From assembly GCA_025558095.1 (NCBI GenBank), contig JAIVFI010000008.1, forward strand, positions 1 to 64,000: 64,000 nt of DNA, given 5' to 3'. The translations under genes were made by a program, and so were the position numbers. Below, one piece after another: positions 30,254-40,308 of this stretch; the stretch's first letter is position 1; every line of letters starts with the position of its first letter. Source of the DNA: Hyaloraphidium curvatum (lineage: Eukaryota > Monoblepharomycota > Hyaloraphidiomycetes > Hyaloraphidiales > Hyaloraphidiaceae). Below the pieces are notes generated by a model. It had not been told where the DNA came from. It made no database searches and was given only the letters and a program-made list of their open reading frames with translations.

Positions 30254-31682
30254 CTATCCGCAAAGCCCCTTCGGGTTCGCCGCCTCGCATTCGGGGCATC
30301 TGAGTCCCTCCCTTTCCAGGAACCCACGCACGACCCTCTTGCCGAACCCCCCGAACTTCCAACCCCCTTTGGTCAGCATGCGGAACCCGCCCGTCGCCGT
30401 GTTCACGTCGATCGCCGCCGCCCTTTCCCCGGCCGAGGGACCCAGAGAGGGGGATCCGGCGGGGCTCGCGCAGAAGAGGAAGGTGACCAGCCCGTCGCTT
30501 GGGAGCGCGAGGAATGGGGCCGGGTGTCCGGAATCGAGCGCGACGTGCTGCTGCAGCGCGATCGCCGCCGGGCGGTCCTCCGGAGGCGGCGAGGTTCCGT
30601 TCGGGCCATGCAGAACGGCACCCGGGAGGAGGTGAGCGGGAGCAGGCTGCGGGATGCGGTGCAACGCGTCTCCGTGAAGGAACCGTGGGCCGCGGTCCGC
30701 GGCCGTGAGGTCCGACGCTGAGGCGTTCCTCTTGTAGCCCATGATCGCGGCCCTCTCTCCGACGCGGACTGGATCCGGGAGCGCGAGCACTGCGTGGTCC
30801 TGCTCGGGACGCCATCGGGAGTAACCGTGGAGGAACTCCAGCCCGAGATCGCGGGCCCGCGCCATTGCCGCGAGGGCGTCGGGGGATGAGGCGCCCGCCG
30901 GCGTGAAGTGGTGCGGATCGAATCGCGTTCCCGGCAGAATGAAGCTCGGGGACACTCACGATGCCGGTCCGCGGAGAAAGGCCCATCTCGGTGTTGAGAG
31001 CGTCGGCGTAGGGGGGCGGCAGCGGCCCGTCGATCCTGTACATGATCCTTCGGCCGAGCTCCCGCGAGGCTGGCAGCTGCGGCGAGTGAACGAGCATCTC
31101 GAGCGCGCCGTCGAGCTTGTCGAACCCCATCTCCACGTACTGGCAACTGCGGAACCTCTTGAAGTCGAGAAGCGGCCCGTGTGTGTACTCGATCCGGATC
31201 CCCGGCGCCCCGCAGAGGGCGGCCCAGACAAAGTCACGGAGGTGAAGCATGGCTGGGCACACGGCCCTGTGACGCGTCCAGTGGCGTTCCTGGCACCGGG
31301 TGCTGCAGTACACGGCCGTTCCGCACGACTTGCACCGCTTCAGCTGGGCTCGGTCCGCCAGCTCGCCGCGCCGCCTGCGGCATCCCCAGCACCGCGCCGG
31401 GATCCAGGCCTCGTTCTCGTCGAGGCAGTACATGAGCGAGAAAGGCACGTAAGGGTCGAACCAGCCCGAGACGAGGCTCGCGGGCCGGCAGGCGGGCGGT
31501 GGCGCGCCGGCCGGGAGAACGGGGTTCAGGGCGTCCGCGGCGGCGTGGTCCCCGGGGGCGATGTGCAGGCGGACCAGCGGGACGCGGAGGATCCGCGCGA
31601 GACTCGCGATGGCGTAGGGATACAGCGAGCGAAGCGCCACGTATAGGCTCACGTAGATGACCACGGATAGGACGGCGCCCAT
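30254..31682 (-). CDS. MYND-type zinc-finger protein with N-terminal membrane segment
   Basis: From ATG 31682 the protein starts with a hydrophobic segment (AVLSVVIYVSLYVALRSL) and at about residues 98-142 has a MYND finger: CWGC, CKSC, YCSTRCQERHW and HRAVC supply the Cys/His ligands. MYND fingers bind proline-rich partner peptides. Reading continues to residue 241 (SPRTGI), where the frame changes. Downstream coding-like sequence lies in a different frame (FILPGTRFDPHHF and so on) and ends CPECEAANPKGLCG at 30254. Two models fit: a 124-base intron 30959-30836 with a perfect GTGAGT donor and phase-0 ends, or exonic sequence with a 4-base frame break near 30956. The skipped segment has strong G/C third positions, so I cannot decide. 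The C-terminal CxxC may bind metal. Confidence 0.65.
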
Positions 31683-31873
31683 GGTTTGCGAGAGACGGGT
31701 TTGTCCGATGACTGTGCGCGTCGCGCCTGAAACCCTTCCAGCTGCCGCCACAGACAAAGGACGTTGCTCCACCAACGATCGAGTCCCAGAAACGGGCACG
31801 TCCTTGTCTTTTTCGGACAATTGGAACCAAGAAAGTGATATGGAGTCGGACTCTTTTCTTGAGCTCCGGTCGT

Positions 31874-32754
31874 TCAGCTCAGCTTGCCCCCCACGGCCCT
31901 CCACACCGCCATCCTCTCCTGCACAGGATCCACACCCACGCAACCCCTCAGGAGGGTTGCGAATCCCGCCGCCGTGCCTTTTCGCAGCTCCCTCCGGACC
32001 TGGGGCTTGCACTGCGTGGCGAGGAACCACGCCGCCGAGCCCCAGCCTGTCGAACGGCGGTCGTCATCAGGTCGTAAAGGGCGAGCGTGGCTGGCAATGA
32101 GACCCACTGTGATCCTGATTGCGAAGGAGGAGGGAGAGCGTCGCGTTCGCCTGCGAAGAAGAAAGCGCGTCTGCCGTCCTGTTGCCCGCTATCCGGCGCA
32201 CCGCCGGCGCCAGGGAGGGTATCGACCTCGCGTAGGCGAGGTTGAAGTTGATCATCTGCATGTTTCGTGCTTCCTCCCCTGTCAGTTCCCATCCCTTGCG
32301 GAGGCAACGGTGGCGACCCACTTCCCTGCCCGGGTCGGCCGGGCCAGTGGTTCCTCTCGTAGCGGAACCCCCCGGTTTCGAAGGCCGTCAGCGCAACCAG
32401 GGCGCGCTGCTCGGCGGGGTTCGAAATGTTGTACCGCGCGAAGGCTGCTCGTCGGGTCGCGGTGAGTTCGAGGTCCTCGCAATTCCGGCCCGGCGGGACG
32501 CACCTCGCGTCAGCAGCGGCGCTGCCTTGGCCGCCGTTGCGCATTCGGCTATTCAATGTGCCGGAGCCCGAGTTAGCTGGGCGTCCGTGGGGCGGACGGG
32601 AGGGGAACGCACAGGGGAAGAGGGTTGCGCCGGCGCAAGACGCCGATTCCGGGGCGGCGCGGAGCACGGCGGCGACGGACAGGGCGGAGGCGCCCCGTGC
32701 GGAGAGGAGGAGCATGAGGAGCAGGAAGACGGGGAGGAGGCACGGGGTATGCAT
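31874..32754 (-). CDS. Secreted protein of unknown function (fungal extracellular family)
   Basis: 255 aa from minus-strand exons 32754-32322, 32269-32108 and 32046-31874. Both introns (52 and 61 bases) begin GTGGGT. The N terminus MHTPCLLPVFLLLMLLLSARG is a signal peptide. The mature part has CVPPGRNCEDLELT, then ALVALTAFETGGFRYERNHW, GRPGQGTRNMQMINFNLAYA (created by the first splice), and SWGSAAWFLATQC (created by the second), followed by a helical end with one further Cys. The Cys spacing and the RNMQ..NFN..YA segment resemble a fungal secreted family that I have seen but cannot name with a function. Both splice junctions restore this pattern, so the gene model is strong although the role is unknown. 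Confidence 0.75.
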
Positions 32755-33025
32755 TTCGGGAGTTGCGGTTCTGGAAGGGACGCGGCGGGGCGCAGCTGAA
32801 TTCGAATTCGGCGGGGCGGCGGCAGGACGCATGCAGCAACCCGTACAGCGCACGATTCACGAAGCGCTCCCGATGAATCCAGCTGACATCGCGCTTCTTT
32901 CACCGTTTCGCCCGGCGAAGAACGCTTTTGTACAACGCGCGTGCACCCGCTCGAAGACGCCCAACCGGCCGCCCTTTTCTCACCGCCCAACCCGATCCCA
33001 AGACCCTCCGGTCCCGAACTCATCG

Positions 33026-34466
33026 TCACTCCCACAGCCTCCTTCTCCTGCTTCCCTCCGCAACCGGCTTCCCCAGCGCCGCCAGCACTTCCCTGACCGG
33101 ATACACCTCCTGCCTCCCCTGGAACGGCTGCCCCGCGATGTTGCCGAGCACCGTGCCCCTGAGGACCGGACCGCCAGGGGTGCGCGAGACGAGGGTATAG
33201 TTCTGCCGGATGGATGGGTCAGCGAAGAAGGAGGGAGTGGAAGGCGGGACGCACGAGGTCGCCGAAGGTGGTGCCGGCGAAGACGAAGCGCCAGGTGAGT
33301 CTTGCCGTTATCGATCGGGCGGCCGTTGGCCAGGTAGGTGCGGAAGCCGGGGATGCCCGTGGAAAAGTCGGCCTGCGCACGTGTGCGGGCGAGGCCGAGG
33401 ATGGATCAAGGACCGCGGAAAGGGCAGGAAGGAAGCCAGCACCTGCAGGTTCATCCGCAGCATCACGCTCGTGTTGTCCTGGCACCCGTCCTTGGGATCC
33501 GTGCTCATCCAGGTCCAGCCGGTGTAGCTGCCGAACTGGCCGGCGGCGCCGCGGATGATCTGGGGGGAGGGATGGCGGGTAAATCGCGGCGATCGGATCG
33601 CGCGCTTTGCGCTCACGAAGGAGGTGTTGAGCTCGGCGCGGGTGATGGCCCCTCCCATGTCGTTGCTTCATCGACAATCAGCGCCCAAGAACTGCGATCC
33701 GCAGGAAGCCCACCTCTGCACGCCCGCGCCCTCGACAAACGTCAACGCGTGCCTAACAGGGTATGACGTCCCGACACCCGCGAACGAGCCTAGTCCGGTG
33801 ATGTTGCCCACGTACGAGTTGAACAGGATGGTGCCATTGCTGGTGTCGCTGACGGGGGTGAAATTCTGCGCGGCGCGGGGACACGGTGAGGAGTGCGGCG
33901 CGGACGGGGCGACAGGGGGCGACCGACGGCGGAAATGAGGCTCGATCCGGCAAAGATCCCCGTGAGCGAGGTCTCATTCAGCTTCCTGAGCGTCGCCGAG
34001 AAAGTGGAGTATCCCGGGCCGGCGGTAGACTGGCACGATGTCGGCGATCAACATCGTCGCACCGCCACTTCGTGATCACGGCGTTCTGGAGCGGCGCACC
34101 TGGATGGCTTCGTCGACCCGCAGCTCCTCAGGCGTGCCTCCGGGGAAGATCCGGGTCAGGCGCCAGGAATCGAATGTGCCACCGAAGCCGGAGAGGGGGC
34201 CGGAGATGACCTGGAGGCATCGACTGCCGGTGAGTTCCGTGGAACCCGCCCTCCGAATCGGCGACGCCCACGTATTGGTCGACGAGGGAGCTCAGATTCA
34301 GCGGTCCCGCGGTACCAGGACTCGGTGAGGGGCCGGGGGAGGAGGTGGCCGTCTGCGCTCTGCGCAAAGGTTGGAAGGCCGTTGGGCGGCGTGCTTGGCC
34401 GACCTACGTGGCTCCCCCGAGGGCCCGAATGAGCATCAGCGCAACGGCAATGAACGCGGTGGGCAT
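33026..34466 (-). CDS. Nine-exon secreted protein of unknown family, with a one-base frame break
   Basis: Minus-strand exons: 34466-34408, 34359-34272, 34210-34100, 34029-33928, 33865-33714, 33665-33617, 33559-33443, 33372-33255 and 33202-33026. The introns are 48, 61, 70, 62, 48, 57, 70 and 52 bases. Start MPTAFIAVALMLIRALGGATA is a signal peptide; the mature protein (about 300 aa) is rich in T, S, G, F and aromatic residues with several N-x-S/T sites (LNETSL, SNGTIL, GNITGL), and ends with a basic tail. Phase is maintained at all eight junctions. Exon eight (118 bases) carries one base too many between PIDNG and LTWRFVFAGTT near 33300-33305; without it both halves read through. The break may be an assembly error or a recent mutation. 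I do not recognise the fold; no enzyme motif is evident. Confidence 0.65.
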
Positions 34467-34895
34467 AATTGGCTTCTTGGGCGGAGAAGCGCAGAGCCGC
34501 GGCGGGCGAGGTGACCTTGATGAGTCGATGCGACTGCTAAGTCAGGGATCACCGGCAGCCGGAGCCGACGGCGGGTACCAGACTTCCCGCTACCAACCCT
34601 GCATAAAGTGGAAGCGCAGTTACAATTTCCATCGGTCCGCGATCGGTTCTGCACAACCAAAGCCACGCGACGCTCGTCCTCGTCCACGCTAGCAGGATGA
34701 GGGGCTTGCCGGCACCATCCCGCAACGTATCCCGCCCAACAGCCCCGAATTCATCCATCCTGCCTTTCAGTATGATTCTTCTGTTTCGTTCTTGGTCCGT
34801 CCGGCACCCGGACCCATCTCCAAATCCCAGCATCAGACGGGGCTCTGCTGCACCGCCCCGTGCCGCTCCGAGCACTCCGCTCTCCAACCTCCGCG
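34467..34895. other. Divergent intergenic region
   Basis: About 430 bases separating the start of the nine-exon secreted protein (minus) and the RING-H2 gene (plus). It presumably carries both promoters. No element was identified by eye. Confidence 0.4.
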
Positions 34896-35570
34896 ATGCC
34901 CCCTCCCGCGGTCCCCTTGCTCCTCCCGCGGCAATCTCCTACCGACCTCCCCACCCCAACACCGTCCGCTACGCCCACCTTTGGCCCCGGCAACGGCTTC
35001 TCCAACTCGCTGCCCTTCCCCGCCGTCGTCGGGATCTCCGCCGCCTCGGCCGCCGCCCTGCTCGCCTCGGCCTTCTTGTTCGGTTTCATCCTTAAACGAT
35101 TATGGCCGCGCCGGTCGGGAGACATGGCGATGGTGACCATGGCACGGCGGGGCGAGGGGGCGAGGGACGGCCTCGGGAAGGAAGAGGTGGACGAACTGTT
35201 CCCACCGCACCCGCCAGATCCCTCTCTCCTCGGGGAGAACGAGGACTGCCCCGTGTGTTTGCAAAAGCTTCTGCTTACACCCAACGCTCCCGAAGGGGAA
35301 TCCGGGGAAGAGACGGCGGAGTGGAGGACGCTGCCGTGCGCACACTTTTTCCACTCTGCATGCTGCGCGGGGTGGCTCGAGGTCAAAGCCGAGTGCCCCG
35401 TGTGCAGGAGGAACGTGCTCTTGGAGAAGGAGGAGGGGAAGGAAGGAGAGGTGGTCGAGATGCCCGTGCCCGGAGGGGACGAACCGGGGACGAGTGTCGC
35501 GGAACGGGACGTGCGGGACGCTGCGCCACCGGCGGACGCGACGATGCCGCGGCAGGATGCAGGAGGCTGA
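34896..35570 (+). CDS. Single-pass membrane RING-H2 ubiquitin ligase
   Basis: Single exon, 224 aa from ATG 34896. A Pro/Thr/Ser-rich N terminus is followed by one membrane helix at about residues 42-67 (VVGISAASAAALLASAFLFGF), a basic stop-transfer patch KRLWPRR, and a cytosolic RING-H2 domain: Cys118, Cys121, Cys148, His150, His153, Cys156, Cys167 and Cys170, with the usual hydrophobic residues (HSACCAGWL). The loop between the second and third ligands is longer than usual (26 residues, acidic). This is the architecture of ATL-like membrane E3 ligases, which ubiquitinate membrane or lumen-derived substrates together with an E2. No PA domain is present. The tail is acidic and disordered. Confidence 0.85.
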   Translation: MPPPAVPLLLPRQSPTDLPTPTPSATPTFGPGNGFSNSLPFPAVVGISAASAAALLASAFLFGFILKRLWPRRSGDMAMVTMARRGEGARDGLGKEEVDELFPPHPPDPSLLGENEDCPVCLQKLLLTPNAPEGESGEETAEWRTLPCAHFFHSACCAGWLEVKAECPVCRRNVLLEKEEGKEGEVVEMPVPGGDEPGTSVAERDVRDAAPPADATMPRQDAGG

Positions 35571-36134
35571 AGAGCTGCGCTGCAAATGGCCGTGAGCCGC
35601 GCGGCCGCCGCGCTCTCCCGTTGGCATCGGACGCGATGCTGGCAGCTCTTCTGGTTCCTGCCATGCGACAACAACTCTGCCTTCACACTCTGGAGCTCTG
35701 CGCAATCGGCAAACTCCATCTTGCCAGGAAAGGCGCCGGTCGAAAGCGAACCTGCCGCCGATGCCACCGGGCTGGCCATGGGGCACCGTTTACCTCGCCG
35801 AGCACCCCGAACGCCACGCCTGGACGCCCATGTCGATGCCTTGTCTCGATGGACGGCTCTTCCACCTCTCACATCGCGCGAGTGCGCGCGGGTTGCTATC
35901 ATGTGACGGGAGCCTTGGGGCTCCTTGTCTTCTCAATATACCTCTTCAACGAGACCGTCGTCTTCCGTCTCGTCGTGACGAGGAAACTAATGTCTAGGCC
36001 ATATGGTTCCCGTAGTCCCGACTTCGGCGCATGACGAATCTAAGACCTTCAATAGCCGCATCGGCGGCAAGTCTCATCCGCACGTCCCTTGCCTCTACCC
36101 ACTGCTACCGCGCTCTCTCTCCCGGAGCGCAGCG
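35571..36134. other. Gene-free interval, 0.56 kb
   Basis: Lies between two plus-strand genes. The part around 35880-36010 is comparatively AT-rich and may include a terminator or promoter, but no defined motif was recognised. Confidence 0.4.
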
Positions 36135-37489
36135 ATGGACGTGCTCTCCGAATACGCCGCAAAGCACCCCTGGCGCGTCGCTGCCGGAGCGGCAGCCGCG
36201 ATTGTCGCCGCGCAGCGGCTCTGGAGGGCCTTCCAACCCGCGGTCGAACCGCCGGAGGGAGCCGTCGTTCTCGTTACGGGCTGCGACACCGGCATCGCGA
36301 ACCAGACGGCCAAGCTGCTTTCGGAACTGAAGACGAAGGACGGACAAGCGAAGTACAAGGTCCTTGCCGGCTGCCTCACGCCGAAGGGCATCGAGGAGCT
36401 CGCGGCCCTCGGCCGGCCGAACCTGGTAACCTTCACGCTCGATGTCACGAGCGAAGAGTCCGTCAAGGCCATGCGCAAGCTCGCCGAGGAGCATTGCGAC
36501 GGGAACGGGCTCTTTGCGCTCTACAACATCGCCGGCGTGGGGATGGGCAGCTTTTTCGACCTGACGACGATGGACGAGTACCGGTTGGTGCGCCGCCGCG
36601 GCCACGGATGCCTCGGTGCTGACGTCGTGTCGCAGACGCACGATGGAGGTCAATTTCTTCGGCGTGGTGCGCGTCACCCAGGCTCTTTACCACCTCCTGC
36701 ACCGGTCTGCCCACCTCGCCCGACTGGCAGCTGCGCGCGGCCGACCCGTCCTCAAGCCGCGGATCGTGACGGTTTCGTCGGTCGCGTCCGAGTTGCCGGG
36801 GCCCAACGTCGCATAGTGAGTTCTTGTGCCCGCCGCGTTTTTGGTTTGATGCTGAACGGCGCCGCGCTCCCCAGTGCGGCCTCCAAGCACGCCGCCAAGG
36901 CGTTCTGCAACGGACTCCGTGCAGAAGCGTCCGCATTCGGGATCGAAGTCATCGAAGTTCGCCCGTTCTATGTCGCGACCAACATCGTTCCGACGAAAGA
37001 GAACGTGAGCCTGGCCCGTCGGATGGGAGGCCCCGCTGACCCGGAATGCCGCGCTAGTTCGGAGAGCTCGTCGTCAAGCAGGGGCTTGCTGCGAAGTTCG
37101 GCGATCCCGGCCCGAACGCATTCGAGAAGGATCCGTACGGCGCAGAGAACCCCGTCAACCGCTACGTCGGCGGCCTGGACGCCCTGGCGCGGAACTCTGA
37201 GAAGATGCTCCAGAATATGGACACGTCCAAAATGATGACGGCGCGCTACATTGCGGAAAGGATGGCGGAGCAGATGGAATCGGAGCGGCCGCGCAACAAC
37301 ATCATGCTGTCGAATTCCCTCGGCGACTACACCATCTACCACCTCATGAGGCACGTGCCTGACTTTCTCATGGGGGTGCAGGGCCGCGCGATGAGGAGCG
37401 CCGTCCTCGATCAGTTCGTCGTTCCCGTGCAGGTGGAGAAGGTGGGGGCTGGACAAGTGCTGGAGGCGAGGCCTCCGATGGCTGCATGA
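36135..37489 (+). CDS. Membrane-anchored SDR, copy B
   Basis: 396 aa from exons 36135-36583, 36636-36815, 36875-37004 and 37058-37489 (introns of 52, 59 and 53 bases). N-terminal anchor (about residues 14-32), cofactor loop LVTGCDTGIANQTAKLL (with Ala in place of the last loop Gly, as in copy A), LYNIAGVGMGS, and catalytic Ser in IVTVSSVASELPG. The catalytic Tyr210-Ala-Ala-Ser-Lys214 is built across the second splice (TA|T). It is a paralogue of the SDR at 19939-21277: the protein aligns end to end (MEVNFFGVVR, HRSAHLARLAAARG, NPVNRYVGGLDA). Copy B has an additional intron at 37005-37057. Likely acts on hydrophobic alcohols or ketones at an internal membrane. Not tandem: 15 kb of other genes separate the copies. 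Confidence 0.88.
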
Positions 37490-37781
37490 GCATCTCTTTT
37501 GCACTTTGTATACATCTACAGGTTTTAGTGGAGAAGGGTACAGGACGCCGCGTCGGTGTCCACACCTCACGACGGCGCCGAGCACAACACGACGACGTTG
37601 TCGAAGAACGCAAACTGCGAGGTCGTCACCACGAGCTACTCCAGGGTCCCGTCTCGTGCCGTCGGGCAGTGGCCGAGGTCGCCACGGCCGTGCCGATCCG
37701 AACCCCGCTTTCACGGCGCCGTGGCGGAGCCGGCCACACCCAATCCAGCAGCCGTGCCACCGGCGACCCCCTCCTAGTCCT

Positions 37782-38924
37782 TCAGAGCGCCTCACGCTCC
37801 AACCGCGTCCACATCGCCCGCTCCGCCGCCACATCCCACGGTACCTCGTCCACGAGGTCCAGCACCGTCGATCGCACCCGCGTCCGCAGCTCAGCCTCGA
37901 CCCGGGGCAGGTCCGCCTCGGCGATGCAGAAGAAAGGGTAGGAGATATGAAGGATTTCGGCGCGGGGAACGCCGCGGAGCGCGAACAGGTCGGTGTCGAA
38001 GCCGTGCAAGGAGAGCCGGTGGAAGTCGAGCCGCAGCAGAAAGTCCCATAGCCATTTCGGTGGCGCGGGTGCGTCGTGCTCGTCGTTGAACTCCTCGCTC
38101 GCGGGGAAGAAATGGAGCTCCAGCTCCTTTGGAGAAAATAGCCGGTGATCGGCCAGTTCCCGGGGCACGGCGCGGGCCGATGCGCGGAGGCGTTCGAGCT
38201 TGCCCACGAGAATGGGATTGTCGCACGCGAGATTCGACAGGAAGCCCATCGGGCGCTGCACGTTGCGTGGCAGCTGCAGGGAGAGAGATGCCAGTTTGGA
38301 GCAGTCGGTTTCCAGGTTGTCGAGCACCTCCGCCGGCGGGTCGAGGGGCGCGTCGTTCGGATGGCAGACGAGCTGCCAGAGCTCGATCCGGAGGAGAGAG
38401 GGCGGAAAGCGGATGGTGCTGAGGCCCACCGCGCCCTCTTCGTCGCTGTAGAGCAGTTCCAGGTCCTCCAGGTTCTCGAGCCGAAGGAGAATTCTTCCAA
38501 CGGGGAGTACGCCGGCTGACAGCTCCAGGCGGAGCTTCCGCACCCCGACACACGCAAGCAGGCACGAATGCACGTGGCTCGGCGTCAGGACGGCGTAGAT
38601 GTGCAGCTCGCGGACCAGGCGCGCGAGATGCGGCGCCCTGAGCACCCTCTCAAACAGGGCAAAGCCGCGGCGCGTCGGCTGCACGCGGCGGAGGAGCACC
38701 GGCATCGCGGCGGCGTGGAGGACGCGGCATGCCGCGGAGAATCGGGCAAGGTCGGCGCGGCGCGGGAGGGTTCCGCAGACGGCGGCGAGGATTTCAGGGG
38801 GGAGCTCAACGAGTGCACGTGGTGGCCCTGTCGGGACCGGGGAGGCCGGTGCGTCGACATACGACGCGTCACTGTCGTTCGCAGGGGCCATGGCACGCTT
38901 TAGGACGTGTAAAATGTGATCCAT
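37782..38924 (-). CDS. F-box protein
   Basis: Single exon, 380 aa. Residues about 36-82 form an F-box (ALVELPPEILAAVCGTLPRR followed by the L..F...CR.LH.A pattern), the Skp1-binding module of SCF ubiquitin ligases. The rest has irregular leucine-rich segments (LVRELHIYAVLT, VRKLRLELSAGVL, LEDLELLYSDE, LRIELWQLV, ELELHFFPASEE), suggesting a short LRR-like substrate-binding solenoid as in many fungal F-box proteins. The start is uncertain between ATG 38924 and the in-frame ATG at 38891, which precedes PANDSD. The target is unknown. The ORF has no intron. Confidence 0.8.
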   Translation of the reverse strand: MDHILHVLKRAMAPANDSDASYVDAPASPVPTGPPRALVELPPEILAAVCGTLPRRADLARFSAACRVLHAAAMPVLLRRVQPTRRGFALFERVLRAPHLARLVRELHIYAVLTPSHVHSCLLACVGVRKLRLELSAGVLPVGRILLRLENLEDLELLYSDEEGAVGLSTIRFPPSLLRIELWQLVCHPNDAPLDPPAEVLDNLETDCSKLASLSLQLPRNVQRPMGFLSNLACDNPILVGKLERLRASARAVPRELADHRLFSPKELELHFFPASEEFNDEHDAPAPPKWLWDFLLRLDFHRLSLHGFDTDLFALRGVPRAEILHISYPFFCIAEADLPRVEAELRTRVRSTVLDLVDEVPWDVAAERAMWTRLEREAL

Positions 38925-39113
38925 GGTCGCGAGAAATGTGGGTAAGGCTGAATGGCGAGGCGGCCGGGACTGTTGGCCCGGATTGGGCCCGCTATTTCAT
39001 AGCATCTCCACGAGACGCGAAAGTGCACGAAATAGACAAGCTGATGTTGCTGCGAGAGTCAATTCGCCGAGACTGCCATTCTCCCCTACAGCCCAGCGAC
39101 CTCCAACGAGCAA

Positions 39114-40308
39114 TCACGCCTCCGCCCCGAACTTCTCCCCCACGATCCCCTCAGACACCTCCCACAGCTTCGCCGCCGCCTCCATGTCCTTGGCCCACTC
39201 CTTGCACGCCTCCTCGGCCACGCGGCAGTCCTCCATGTAGGCCCCGGAGCTGCCGGCGATGGAGGGGTCGAAGCCGGCGACGATGTGGCTGGCGTAACAG
39301 CGAGGGCTATTAGATTCGGGCTCGCACACGGTGCAAGATGGCGGAAGCGCAACATACGTCGACGCCCCGTTGCCCAGCTGCTTGTACCTCGTCTTGCCCA
39401 GGTCGATCAGCCCCATCTCCTTGAGCTTCGCGAACGCGCCCTCCTCGACCCCGTCGCGCAGGTTGGTCACGATGCTGCCCGGGTGCGGGGCGAAGGAGAG
39501 GATGCGGCCGGGGTAGCGCGCGGCGAGGGCGCGGGAGAAGAGGATGTTGGCGGTCTTGCTCTGGCCGTAGCCTTCCCAGGGGTTCTTTGACGTGGGGAGG
39601 GGTGGGCGGGTGTCAAGAAACGACGGGCAGTGACCTACGTAGACTTTGCCGTTCTGGAAGTTGAGGTCGTCGAACCGCACGGGGCCGAGGACGTGCCCGA
39701 CCGAGGTCACGTTGATTACCCGCGACGGCTGCTCGGGTGTGCTCCCCTCGAGGAGCTTGTTGATGATCAGGTTGGTGAAAAGAAAGTGCCCGATGTGCTT
39801 TTCAATTTGAACTTCAGCTGCCGCTCCGCCGGCGCCCGCGACGATGCCACCCACGTTGGTAGCAAACTGCGACTCGAGCCCGTCCCCGACGACGCGGAAC
39901 GGCGTCGCCATGATCCCAGAGTTGTTGAACAGCACGTGCAGCGGCTCCTCGTAGCCGTTGACCTCTGCCGCCGCCTTCCGCACGGAGCCGAGGCTCTCGA
40001 GGTCGAGGTCCAGCAGCCGCAGGTTCGCCGCGGGCGTCTCGGCGCGGATCGCGGCCGCCGTCTCCTCCAGCCTATCGCCGCACATCAATCTCGGTCCGCG
40101 TTCACTCGTTCCCGCCGGGGAGTGCCCACTTTGCCTTGTTCCGCCCCGCGAGCACCACCAGCGCCGCGCCGTGCTTCGCGAGGACGCGCGCGCATTCCGA
40201 GCCCAGGGAGCGCGGCGAGGCGCCCGTCACGAGGACGTTGCGGCCTTTGATGTTTCCCGCGAGGGCGGCGGCGGCCTCGTCGGCCGTGGTGTCGAATCCG
40301 AACGTCAT
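39114..40308 (-). CDS. SDR of the retinol-dehydrogenase/WWOX-like type
   Basis: 318 aa from five minus-strand exons: 40308-40130, 40071-39855, 39797-39639, 39584-39358 and 39288-39114 (introns of 58, 57, 54 and 69 bases). Three of the introns are multiples of three without stops, so an unspliced reading looks like one long protein. Removing them restores FATNHIGHFLFTNL, GKVYNPWEGYGQSKTAN and GASTHIVAGFDPS. The cofactor loop is VTGASPRSLG, the NNAG position is FNNSG, and the catalytic pair is Tyr191/Lys195 with Ser in NVTSVGHVLG. The last intron has a yeast-like GTATGT donor. The LDLDLESLGSVR and HPGSIVTNL signatures fit the short retinol-dehydrogenase-like branch, but the substrate is unknown. 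There is no N-terminal membrane anchor. Confidence 0.88.

Noticed and set aside
32560-32640. An intron in the first exon of the secreted protein at 31.9-32.8 kb
   Set aside because: The GTGCGT donor candidate there breaks the reading phase. The uninterrupted frame is open and keeps CVPPGRNCEDLE.
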